Source of the DNA: CAXGTL01 sp964012725 | GTDB taxonomy: Archaea > Nanobdellota > Nanobdellia > Woesearchaeales > CAXGTL01 | Length of the DNA stretch: 22,262 nucleotides | Direction: 5' to 3' | Assembly (NCBI GenBank): GCA_964012725.1 | Contig: CAXGTL010000019.1 | Location: forward strand, 1-22,262 | In this document: positions 9,682 to 15,832 of the stretch, in pieces | How positions within the stretch are numbered: the first letter of the stretch is position 1 | How the letters are laid out: the number at the start of each line of letters is the position of its first letter | Position numbers and translations under genes: made by a program | Notes under the pieces: model-generated | Seen by the model: the letters and a program-made list of their open reading frames with translations, nothing else | The model's database searches: none | Told to the model about the DNA's origin: nothing

Positions 9682-9796
9682 TTCATTCAAAATATCCGTC
9701 TGTGCCATCAATGACAGCAATAACACAGTTATTGATGGCATGGCCAGATGGAGCTTTGGAGCAAAGCGAGAAAGTGGAATAGGATTTTTGGATGAA
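9682..9796 (+). ncRNA. Structured repeat element, copy 1
   Basis: This is the first of three full copies of an unrecognised structured element. The outer helix pairs TTCATTCAAAA-t-ATCC with GGATTTTTGGATGAA. An inner helix pairs CCGTCTG (9696-9702) with CAGATGG (9745-9751). It continues as GCCATC (9704-9709)/GATGGC (9734-9739), then has a 9-nt one-sided bulge (9710-9718), and a tip AATAAC-aca-GTTATT (9719-9733). A second hairpin at 9754-9774 may contain tandem GA pairs around GC-AAA-GC, although a competing stem GCTTTG/CAAAGC is also possible. The conserved unpaired segment TGGAATA precedes the closing strand. It lies between the divergent glycosyltransferase genes, upstream of the GT-B promoter. 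Confidence 0.72.
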
Positions 9797-9857
9797 TTTG
9801 TATTTACTCTTCTTTTACTTATATATACTCCCTCATAAATATCCCCATGTAATTAAC

Positions 9858-9865
9858 TTTATATA
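9858..9865 (+). promoter_or_regulatory. TATA box of the GT-B glycosyltransferase gene
   Basis: TTTATATA lies 22-30 nt before ATG 9888, which predicts a leaderless transcript. It supports that start against longer in-frame readings. Confidence 0.5.
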
Positions 9866-9887
9866 TCCACAAAATTTCCTCTATTTA

Positions 9888-11003
9888 ATGAAGATCTTAT
9901 ATGGAATAGCAGGAGAAGGCATGGGACATGCAATAAGAGGCAAAATCATAACTGAACATCTTATTAAACAAGGCCATGATGTAACAATTGTATCAAGTAA
10001 TAATGTATTTTTTTTCTTATCTAAACATTTTAAAAAAGTACATAAGGTATATGGACCTTCATTTGTATATGAAAATAATAAACTAAATTATATCAAAACA
10101 TTCTTTAAAAACACATTTAACACATTTCCAACATTAAATACTCTAAAAAAAATATTAAAAATAATAAAAAAAACAAATCCAGACGTTATTATTTCAGATT
10201 TTGAACCTTTTACAAACTTTCTTGCTTTCATTAAAAAAATTCCAGTTATTACACTTGAATTTCCAAACATGTGTATCTTACCTTGTCCAAAAAAGTTCAA
10301 TAAAAGATTTCTTATTAATTATTATATAACTAGAATCATAATCAGATCATTTATTTTGAACCCAAAGCACCACATGATTACTTCTTTTTTTGATATGGAT
10401 TATAAACAAAAGAACAAGAACCATAAAAAATACCAAAACATATCCTTTTTTCAACCTTTAATTAGAAAAGAGATATTAAATATAAATAAAAAACAAACAA
10501 AAGTAAAATCCAAAGATAATTATAAACAAAAATCAACAAAAGACACAAAACAAAACATTTTAGTTTACCAAACATCATCAACTAATACTAAACTTATGAA
10601 CATATTAAAAACAATTGACCAAACTTTTGTAATCTATGGTTTTGATAAAAACCAAACAAAAAATAATATTATATTTAGAAAGTTCAATGAAAAACAGTTT
10701 TTTAATGATTTAGCACAGTGCAAAGCAATTATTACAAATGGAGGTTTTACATTAATATCAGAAGCAATATGTCTTAAAAAACCGATCTTATCAATTCCAA
10801 TTAAGAAACAAATTGAGCAAATGTTAAATGGTTATTATGTTGAAAAACTTGGTTATGGTAAATCCTGTTTAAACATTACAAAAAAAGACATAGAACTATT
10901 TCTAAATAATTTAAATAAATATACTTCAAACATAAACCACAGAAACAAACCAAATAACACAAAGTTCATGAACAAGTTAGATGAATTGTTATCTGAGATT
11001 TAA
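9888..11003 (+). CDS. GT-B fold glycosyltransferase (MurG/UGT-like)
   Basis: The protein has 371 residues from ATG 9888 and starts MKILYGIAGEGMGHAIRGK. The Gly-rich loop GEGMGHAIR at the N-terminus is typical of family 1/28 GT-B enzymes, which transfer a sugar from a nucleotide donor to a lipid or other acceptor. Near the C-terminus is a donor-binding region with ITNGGFTLISEAICLKKP followed by QIEQMLNGYYVEKLGYG, matching the family pattern (GG-x5-EA, then an E-Q region). The middle segment (about residues 195-235) is low-complexity and Lys/Asn/Gln-rich, probably a linker between the two domains. It is flanked on both sides by copies of the structured repeat element. The acceptor is unknown. 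Confidence 0.78.
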   Translation: MKILYGIAGEGMGHAIRGKIITEHLIKQGHDVTIVSSNNVFFFLSKHFKKVHKVYGPSFVYENNKLNYIKTFFKNTFNTFPTLNTLKKILKIIKKTNPDVIISDFEPFTNFLAFIKKIPVITLEFPNMCILPCPKKFNKRFLINYYITRIIIRSFILNPKHHMITSFFDMDYKQKNKNHKKYQNISFFQPLIRKEILNINKKQTKVKSKDNYKQKSTKDTKQNILVYQTSSTNTKLMNILKTIDQTFVIYGFDKNQTKNNIIFRKFNEKQFFNDLAQCKAIITNGGFTLISEAICLKKPILSIPIKKQIEQMLNGYYVEKLGYGKSCLNITKKDIELFLNNLNKYTSNINHRNKPNNTKFMNKLDELLSEI

Positions 11004-11026
11004 TAACAACAAACTTCTACTTAGTA

Positions 11027-11145
11027 CTTCATACAAAATATCCGTCTGTGCCATTGTTTGCTGTTATTTACATAGTAAATAATGGCAAAGGCCAGATGGA
11101 GTTTTCGAACAAAGTGAGAAAATGGAATAGGATTTTTGGATGAAG
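11027..11145 (+). ncRNA. Structured repeat element, copy 2
   Basis: This copy has the same architecture as the one at 9682. The outer helix pairs CTTCAT(ac)AAAA-t-ATCC with GGATTTTTGGATGAAG. The inner helix is CCGTCTG/CAGATGG, then GCCATT/AATGGC (GCCATC/GATGGC in copy 1), a one-sided bulge of about 10 nt, and a tip ATTTAC-ata-GTAAAT. The second hairpin TTTTC/GAAAA encloses GA-AC-AAA-GT-GA. Stem sequences differ from the other copies but pairing is kept. It lies between the GT-B gene and the serS promoter. Confidence 0.72.
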
Positions 11146-11162
11146 CTTTCTATTACAAAACA

Positions 11163-11170
11163 TTTATATA
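11163..11170 (+). promoter_or_regulatory. TATA box of serS
   Basis: TTTATATA follows AAAACA. Transcription would begin near 11193, so the mRNA would start almost directly with the leader hairpin at 11195. Confidence 0.5.
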
Positions 11171-11194
11171 TAACATTATATAAGAATATAATAT

Positions 11195-11253
11195 GGTGGT
11201 TGAAATCGTAGATTTCAAACACCTCCAAAAATGTACCATTTTTGATAGGTGAT
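11195..11253 (+). promoter_or_regulatory. serS leader with two hairpins and ribosome binding site
   Basis: Hairpin 1 (11195-11223) pairs GGTG-g-TTGAAAT with ATTTCAA-a-CACC. Hairpin 2 (11226-11244) pairs CAAAAATG with CATTTTTG around TAC. The ribosome binding site AGGTGAT (11247-11253) follows within 3 nt and sits 6 nt before ATG 11260. Most first genes here look leaderless, so a structured leader of about 67 nt stands out and may regulate serS translation. Confidence 0.5.
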
Positions 11254-11259
11254 AGACAT

Positions 11260-12672
11260 ATGATTGATATAAATCTTATAAGAGAAACTCCTCAATTAGT
11301 CAAAGACAATATTAAAAAAAAGAATCAAGAACAAAAACTTCCTTTAGTTGACAAAGTTAAAAAACTAGATAATGAATGGCGTTCTTTAAAGAAAAAATTA
11401 GATACATTAAGACATGAAAGAAATCAAATTTCTCAGAATATAAATAAAGCAAAAAAACAAAATAATAAAGAAGAGTTCAAGAAATATATTACAAAAGCAA
11501 AACAGATTCCAAAAGAAATAGAAAAGATAGAACAAAGAACAAAAGAACTAAGCAAAGATATTAGAGAAATTATGTTTCAAATTCCAAACATTATTCACAA
11601 ATCAGTACCAATTGGTAAAAATGATAAAGAAAATGTTGAAATTAAAAAAGTTGGTAAACCAAAAAAATTAAAATTCAAAATAAAAAGTCATGTAGAATTA
11701 GGTGAAAATTTAGGAATGCTTGACTTTGATACATCAGCAAAAACATCTGGGAAAGGTTTTTATTTTTTAAAAGGTGAATTAGCATTACTAAATATGGCAA
11801 TGATTAATTTTGCTAGAGATTTTATGGTAAAACAAGGTTTTGAATATGTTGAACCACCATTAATGATTAGAGAAAATATTTTAACAGGTGTTTATTCTCA
11901 TGCAGAAATTGAACAAATGGCTTACAAGGTTGAAGGAGAAGATTTGTTTATGATAGCAACATCAGAGCATCCTTTAATTGGTCAATTTATTCACAAAACA
12001 TTAAGTAAAGATCAACTTCCAGTAAAACAAACTGCATATTCTATGTGTTTTAGAAAAGAAATTGGTTCACATGGTATAGATGAAAAAGGAATTTATAGAA
12101 CTCACCAATTTAATAAACAAGAAATGATAATTATTTGTGAACCAAAAGATTCTTATAAATGGTATGATAAAATGTTAAAGTTTTCAGTAGCTTTGTTTAA
12201 AGCACTAGAAATTCCTATAAGAGTTTGGGAATGTTGTTCTGGTGACCTTGCAGATCTTAAAGCAAAGTCTTGTGATTTAGAAGCTTGGTCTCCTAGGCAA
12301 GGTAAATATTTTGAAATAACTTCACTAACAAATATGGAAGAAGCACAAGCTAGAAGGTTGAATATTAAAATTGAAGATCAAGGTAAAAGATATTATGCAC
12401 ATACTTTGAATAATACAGTTATTGCTACATCTAGAGCTTTAGTTGGAATAATGGAAAACAATCAACAAAAAGATGGTTCAATAAAAGTTCCAAAAGCTTT
12501 GTGGAAGTATATGGGTGGTGTTAAGGTTATTGGTAAGAAAGAAAAAAAGAAAGTAGCTAAGAAGAAAGTAAAGAAGAAAACAAAGAGAAAAGTTGCAAAA
12601 AAGAAAGTGAGTAAGAAGAAACCAAAAACTAAAAAAACAAAGTCTAAGAAAAATATTAAGAAGAAAAAATAA
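11260..12672 (+). CDS. serS: Seryl-tRNA synthetase with lysine-rich C-terminal tail
   Basis: It charges tRNA-Ser with serine in the cytoplasm. The protein has 470 residues and is of the common (bacterial/eukaryal-type) SerRS class, not the rare methanogen type. The N-terminal coiled-coil arm spans about residues 24-104 (Lys/Glu-rich heptads). The class II catalytic core shows TSEHPL at 234-239, motif 2 FRKEIGSHG with RTHQFNKQEM nearby, and motif 3 in TSRALVGIMENNQ. After WKYMGG (ending near 420) there is a tail of roughly 45 residues made almost wholly of Lys with some Val, Thr and Ala, absent from standard SerRS; it probably binds RNA or polyanions. ATG 11260 has AGGTGAT 6 nt upstream; an in-frame TTG at 11242 precedes that site and is unlikely. 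Confidence 0.95.
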   Translation: MIDINLIRETPQLVKDNIKKKNQEQKLPLVDKVKKLDNEWRSLKKKLDTLRHERNQISQNINKAKKQNNKEEFKKYITKAKQIPKEIEKIEQRTKELSKDIREIMFQIPNIIHKSVPIGKNDKENVEIKKVGKPKKLKFKIKSHVELGENLGMLDFDTSAKTSGKGFYFLKGELALLNMAMINFARDFMVKQGFEYVEPPLMIRENILTGVYSHAEIEQMAYKVEGEDLFMIATSEHPLIGQFIHKTLSKDQLPVKQTAYSMCFRKEIGSHGIDEKGIYRTHQFNKQEMIIICEPKDSYKWYDKMLKFSVALFKALEIPIRVWECCSGDLADLKAKSCDLEAWSPRQGKYFEITSLTNMEEAQARRLNIKIEDQGKRYYAHTLNNTVIATSRALVGIMENNQQKDGSIKVPKALWKYMGGVKVIGKKEKKKVAKKKVKKKTKRKVAKKKVSKKKPKTKKTKSKKNIKKKK

Positions 12673-12674
12673 TT

Positions 12675-12701
12675 AATTATATATCATATTGACTCGAGTC
12701 A
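12675..12701 (+). promoter_or_regulatory. TATA-like box plus 12-bp palindrome (possible operator)
   Basis: AATTATATATC (about 12675-12684) resembles a TATA box. It is followed by the perfect palindrome TGACTCGAGTCA at 12690-12701, just before the predicted transcription start near 12704. A palindrome in that position could be a repressor site. This is suggested by position only. Confidence 0.35.
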
Positions 12702-12703
12702 TG

Positions 12704-12802
12704 TCAAGAACTTTTGTTCTTGATCATGTTCAGGAATGTTTCATTTCTGACAAAAAAAGAAGGTGATAAGGCATAGAGCTCTTCGGAGCTCTGTGTTTTT
12801 TT
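12704..12802 (+). ncRNA. Three-hairpin RNA or leader ending in a T-run
   Basis: Three strong stem-loops occur in about 100 nt. TCAAGAAC-tttt-GTTCTTGA is at 12704-12723. TCAGGAATG-ttt-CATTTCTGA is at 12730-12750 with one G-U pair. CATAGAGCTC-ttcg-GAGCTCTGTG is at 12772-12795 with a UUCG tetraloop and seven T residues after it. AGGTGAT at 12761 looks like a ribosome binding site but no start codon follows it. The segment is either an independent small RNA or an attenuated leader of the zinc-ribbon gene that begins 20 nt later. Confidence 0.5.
12772..12802 (+). terminator. UUCG hairpin with T7 run
   Basis: A 10-bp stem capped by TTCG is followed directly by TTTTTTT (12796-12802). Archaeal termination mainly needs the T-run, so this should end transcripts from serS or from the small RNA upstream. 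Confidence 0.55.
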
Positions 12803-12823
12803 AAACAAAAAAGAGGAAAATGT

Positions 12824-13183
12824 ATGCAAATTTTAATTTGCATGCTACGAATGAAACGAAGTGAAATGAGTATGACATCCATCCATCCATTAGTATTCAT
12901 AATAATAGGAACAGTTGTTAGTATTACTTCTTATTTCATGACAAGTGATCAATATAATTATGCACCTTTCTTATACATTGGTATTATCATGGCAGTCTAT
13001 GGTTTGATTAAATGGTTTGTTACAGGTTTTAGAGAAAAGTCAAGACATCATAAAGAAACAAACACAAAACCTAAACATAAACATCACTTAGCAAGAAACA
13101 AGGCTATCTATTGCTATAATTGTAAAGTTCATATGCCAATTAACTATAAGTTCTGTCCATTCTGTGGTAAAAGGGTAGATTAA
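12824..13183 (+). CDS. Small membrane protein with C-terminal zinc ribbon
   Basis: This uncharacterised protein has 119 residues if read from ATG 12824, or 105 from ATG 12866. Two membrane helices (LVFIIIGTVVSITSYFM and FLYIGIIMAVYGLIKWFV) precede a basic His/Lys-rich linker. A zinc ribbon, CYNCKVHMP then FCPFCGKRVD, has two CxxC knuckles 14 residues apart. GAGG at 12813-12816 suits ATG 12824, but that ATG lies in the inverted repeat ATGCAAATT-tt-AATTTGCAT (12824-12843), which could hide it. The later ATG at 12866 would give a cleaner N-terminus (MSMTSIHPLVF). Function is unknown; the ribbon would face the cytoplasm if both helices form a hairpin. Confidence 0.72.
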   Translation: MQILICMLRMKRSEMSMTSIHPLVFIIIGTVVSITSYFMTSDQYNYAPFLYIGIIMAVYGLIKWFVTGFREKSRHHKETNTKPKHKHHLARNKAIYCYNCKVHMPINYKFCPFCGKRVD

Positions 13184-13210
13184 CTAAACTGTCAACTAAA
13201 TCACCAAAAT

Positions 13211-13219
13211 TAATATAAA
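13211..13219 (+). promoter_or_regulatory. TATA box of orc1/cdc6
   Basis: TAATATAAA is centred about 29 nt before ATG 13244, giving a leader of only a few nucleotides at most. Confidence 0.4.
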
Positions 13220-13243
13220 CACTTAATTCTTACCATATACAAA

Positions 13244-14314
13244 ATGGGGTTATTTAACAACATGTTAAAAGATAGTGAAAGTTTATTCTTAGATACAGTT
13301 GCACTTGATTATGACTACATACCAAAACTAGTTCCATACAGAGAAACAGAACAACACACAATTGCAAAATGTATTAAACCTTTGTTTCAGAAAAGAAATG
13401 CAAGAAACTTGTTAATTTATGGATTACCAGGTGTTGGTAAAACAGTTGCAGCAAAGCACGTTTTAAAAGAATTAGAACAAGAAACAGATGAAGTAATACC
13501 TATTTACATTAATTGTTGGACACATAATACTTCTTTTAAAATAGTTTCAGAAATTTGTAATTTATTGGGGTTAAAATTTATACAAAACAAAAAAACAACA
13601 GAACTTTTTAACATAATTAAAGATAAACTAAATAAAATAGGAGTTGTATTTTGTTTTGATGAAATAGACAAATTAGATGATTTTGATTTTTTATATTTTA
13701 TACTTGAAAGTATATACAGATCTTGTATTATATTAGTCAGTAATTACAAAACATATCTTAACAACCTTGATAATAGAATAAAGTCTAGATTAACAGGAGA
13801 ATTTCTTGAATTCAAATCATATAATGAAGCACAAACTGTTAATATCTTAAAAAATAGGTTAAAGTATGCTTTTGTTAGCAATGTTTGGGAAGATAATGCA
13901 TTCAATCTTGTTGCAGAAAAAACTTGGTTAATGCAAGACATTAGATCAGGTTTATATTTAATGAGAGAAACTGGTAATTGTGCAGAAGAACAATCATCAC
14001 AAAAGATAACTGTTGATCATGTTAAATCTGCTATTAAAAAATTAGACGAGTTTTCAGTTAAGGACAAAGCAGACTTAGTTGATGAGACTAAATTCATACT
14101 TGAGCAAGTAAAAAAACATATAAGCATAAAGATAGGCGATTTATTTAAGATCTATGGTGATAAAGGTGGAAAACTATCATACAAATCTTTTCAAAGAAGA
14201 ATAGATAAGTTAGACAAAGGAAAATTCATATCTGTGGAAAAGAAATTAGGCTATGGTGGTGCTACTTCTATAATTAAGTTCAAGGAAAAGGAAAAGAAGC
14301 TGAGTGAGTTTTAA
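13244..14314 (+). CDS. cdc6: Orc1/Cdc6 replication initiator protein
   Basis: This AAA+ protein would bind the replication origin and load MCM helicase. It has 356 residues. An N-terminal segment with LVPYRETEQ (the usual P-x-R-E-x-E type lead-in) precedes Walker A GLPGVGKT at 60-67, Walker B CFDEID with D139/E140, sensor 1 in ILVSNYKTYL, and arginine-containing IKSRLTGEFLEF. Sensor 2 lies in DIRSGLYLMRETG. The C-terminal 80 residues form a probable winged helix. It is slightly shorter than many archaeal Orc1 proteins (about 380-410). Archaeal origins often lie next to such genes, but no clear origin recognition box array is visible in the short flanking gaps. Confidence 0.88.
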   Translation: MGLFNNMLKDSESLFLDTVALDYDYIPKLVPYRETEQHTIAKCIKPLFQKRNARNLLIYGLPGVGKTVAAKHVLKELEQETDEVIPIYINCWTHNTSFKIVSEICNLLGLKFIQNKKTTELFNIIKDKLNKIGVVFCFDEIDKLDDFDFLYFILESIYRSCIILVSNYKTYLNNLDNRIKSRLTGEFLEFKSYNEAQTVNILKNRLKYAFVSNVWEDNAFNLVAEKTWLMQDIRSGLYLMRETGNCAEEQSSQKITVDHVKSAIKKLDEFSVKDKADLVDETKFILEQVKKHISIKIGDLFKIYGDKGGKLSYKSFQRRIDKLDKGKFISVEKKLGYGGATSIIKFKEKEKKLSEF

Positions 14315-14343
14315 CACATTTTATCATAAATTTAACATATATA

Positions 14344-14351
14344 TTTATAAA
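14344..14351 (+). promoter_or_regulatory. TATA box of rpsB
   Basis: TTTATAAA follows ACATATATA. The predicted transcript start is near 14374, exactly where the paired leader element begins. Confidence 0.5.
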
Positions 14352-14374
14352 CCCAAACCCAATTCTTATACATA

Positions 14375-14473
14375 TTAGCCTGTCTTAAGGTAAGCACACA
14401 CGTGGACTTAAGACAACCACTGTATTGGCTGATAATAAATACAGTATGAATTTAATTCTACTGTAACTGGAGG
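14375..14473 (+). promoter_or_regulatory. Structured rpsB leader with possible pseudoknot and alternative hairpins
   Basis: TTAGCC (14375-14380) pairs with GGCTGA (14427-14432). Inside is a 9-bp stem, TGTCTTAAG (14381-14389) with CTTAAGACA (14407-14415). Its loop holds GTGG (14402-14405), complementary to CCAC (14417-14420), an H-type pseudoknot. AATACAG (14438-14444) can pair upstream with CTGTATT (14420-14426); alternatively TACAGTA (14440-14446) pairs downstream with TACTGTA (14459-14465). These exclude each other. The ribosome binding site GGAGG is at 14469-14473, 10 nt before ATG 14484. The design resembles a ribosomal-protein autoregulatory leader. Confidence 0.6.
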
Positions 14474-14483
14474 AAAAATTAAT

Positions 14484-15086
14484 ATGGCAGTTCAACAAAA
14501 ACAATTTTTAGTACCATCAGATCAATACCTAAAAACAGGTGTTCATATTGGTACAAAATTCAAAACAAAATATATGTCAAATTTCATATATAAGACAAGA
14601 CCAGACGGTTTATCAGTTTTAAACCTTCAAAAGATTGATGAAAGAATTAGAATAGCAATCAACTTTTTAGAACAATTTGAACCACAAGATATTATGTTTG
14701 TTTCAAGAAGAGAAAATGGTTGGAAAGCTATTAAAAAAATTGCAGAATTAATTGGTTGTAAAGCATATCCTGGTAGATATCCACCTGGAATCTTAACAAA
14801 TCCTTTACTAGATGGTTTTGTTGAACCAAAGATTTTATTTTCAACAGATCCTTGGCCAGACAGAAACGCAGTTGAAGATGCAGTTAGAATGAGTATCCCA
14901 GTTATTGGATTATGTGACACAAACAATCAATCTAATAATGTAGATCTTGTTATACCATGCAATAATAAAGGAAAGAAATCACTAGGTTTAATCTTTTATA
15001 TTGTTACAAAAGAATACATGACAAGAAAAGGTCTACTTAAGAAAGAAGACAAGTTTCCTGATATTAGTGAGTTTACAGAGGAATAA
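14484..15086 (+). CDS. rpsB: Ribosomal protein S2 (archaeal uS2)
   Basis: This is a small-subunit ribosomal protein of 200 residues, the usual archaeal length. Conserved stretches include YLKTGVHIGTKFKTK near the N-terminus, LSVLNLQKIDERI, RYPPGILTNPLL, and the signature region IPVIGLCDTNNQ followed by DLVIPCNNKGKKSLGLI. It sits on the 30S body near the anti-Shine-Dalgarno region. GGAGG precedes ATG 14484, and a long structured leader lies upstream. Its last 14 nt overlap the convergent radB gene. Confidence 0.97.
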   Translation: MAVQQKQFLVPSDQYLKTGVHIGTKFKTKYMSNFIYKTRPDGLSVLNLQKIDERIRIAINFLEQFEPQDIMFVSRRENGWKAIKKIAELIGCKAYPGRYPPGILTNPLLDGFVEPKILFSTDPWPDRNAVEDAVRMSIPVIGLCDTNNQSNNVDLVIPCNNKGKKSLGLIFYIVTKEYMTRKGLLKKEDKFPDISEFTEE

Positions 15087-15735
15087 ACCCTTTCTCAACA
15101 ATCTTAAACATTTTTTCTTTATTCTCTTTAATTGAATAATGTTTTCTAAGAACAGCTCCACGATTATTACCCAACTTAACCAACTCAATTAAACAATCAA
15201 CATTATTCCTAACAATCTTTCCACCAACAATCTTAACACTTTTATTAACAGGATCTGTATAAATTTGGTTAGTAATCAAAATAGGAACATTATTATCAGC
15301 AATTTCTCTTAATATATCAAACTGTTTATACAATTGTTTATTAGCAAAAACATCTCTAACAACCTCTTTTCTATAATAATTACCAATAGTATCAATTATT
15401 ATTAAACTAAACTTATCAAAATCTCTCTTCAAATTCTCAATCTTTTGTAATTGATCATAAAGTGATTTAACTTTAATCACAAACACATTCTTTAACAAAT
15501 CAAGATTATTACAACTAATTTGTTTAAACCTTTCAACACTAAACCCATTTTCAGAATCAATAAATAACACTTTGCCACCATTAGCAGCACATTCAACAGC
15601 AGATAACATTGCTAATGTTGTTTTTCCAGAAGCAGCAACTCCATATACACAAGTAATCTTATCTTTATCTAAACCTTCATCTAATAATTCATCCACTACT
15701 ATACTTCCTGAAGACACTTTATTCATATGATTCAT
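15073..15735 (-). CDS. radB: DNA repair and recombination protein RadB
   Basis: This RadA/RecA paralogue has 220 residues, typical of RadB, which lacks the N-terminal DNA-binding domain of RadA. It modulates homologous recombination. The opening VSSGSIVVDELLDEG matches the family start. Walker A is GVAASGKTT at 32-40, an Ala-containing variant. FIDSENGFSVERF follows, and Walker B is LIIIDTIG with D115. ITNQIY and GGKIVRNNVDCLIEL lie near the C-terminus. ATG 15735 and ATG 15726 are both possible; TATA-like boxes at 15746-15753 and 15761-15768 suit one each. The gene overlaps rpsB tail to tail by 14 nt. Confidence 0.92.
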   Translation of the reverse strand: MNHMNKVSSGSIVVDELLDEGLDKDKITCVYGVAASGKTTLAMLSAVECAANGGKVLFIDSENGFSVERFKQISCNNLDLLKNVFVIKVKSLYDQLQKIENLKRDFDKFSLIIIDTIGNYYRKEVVRDVFANKQLYKQFDILREIADNNVPILITNQIYTDPVNKSVKIVGGKIVRNNVDCLIELVKLGNNRGAVLRKHYSIKENKEKMFKIVEKGFIPL

Positions 15736-15745
15736 AATATCTAGG

Positions 15746-15753
15746 TATAAATA
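15746..15753 (-). promoter_or_regulatory. TATA-like box of radB
   Basis: The minus strand reads TATTTATA here. Its centre is about 24 nt before ATG 15726, consistent with a leaderless mRNA. Confidence 0.4.
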
Positions 15754-15800
15754 CTCTGTTTATATTAATTTCTATAATAAAGAATAAAAAACCCACAAAC

Positions 15801-15808
15801 TATATAAA
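15801..15808 (+). promoter_or_regulatory. TATA box of the GT-C gene pair
   Basis: TATATAAA is centred about 28 nt before ATG 15833, consistent with a leaderless transcript for the two coupled membrane genes. Confidence 0.45.
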
Positions 15809-15832
15809 CAAAAACCCTTATTTTCTATATAT

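Noticed and set aside
9682..9796. Repeat elements as integron attC sites, CRISPR repeats or transposon ends
   Set aside because: There is no RYYYAAC/GTTRRRY core, no regular spacing, no integrase, Cas or transposase gene, and no target-site duplication visible.
9682..9796. Repeat elements as hammerhead, HDV-like or twister ribozymes
   Set aside because: The core CUGAUGA...GAAA arrangement and the double-pseudoknot or twister core sequences could not be placed consistently in all three copies.
9638..9838. 66-residue open frame on the plus strand
   Set aside because: It runs through structured repeat copy 1, whose paired stems explain the sequence, and its product resembles nothing known.
12761..12767. 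AGGTGAT as a ribosome binding site of a leader peptide
   Set aside because: No start codon with a usable reading frame follows at proper distance; the next sequence is the UUCG hairpin.
13184..13243. Replication origin next to orc1/cdc6
   Set aside because: The gap is only 60 nt and shows no repeated origin recognition boxes; the downstream gap is occupied by the rpsB promoter and leader.
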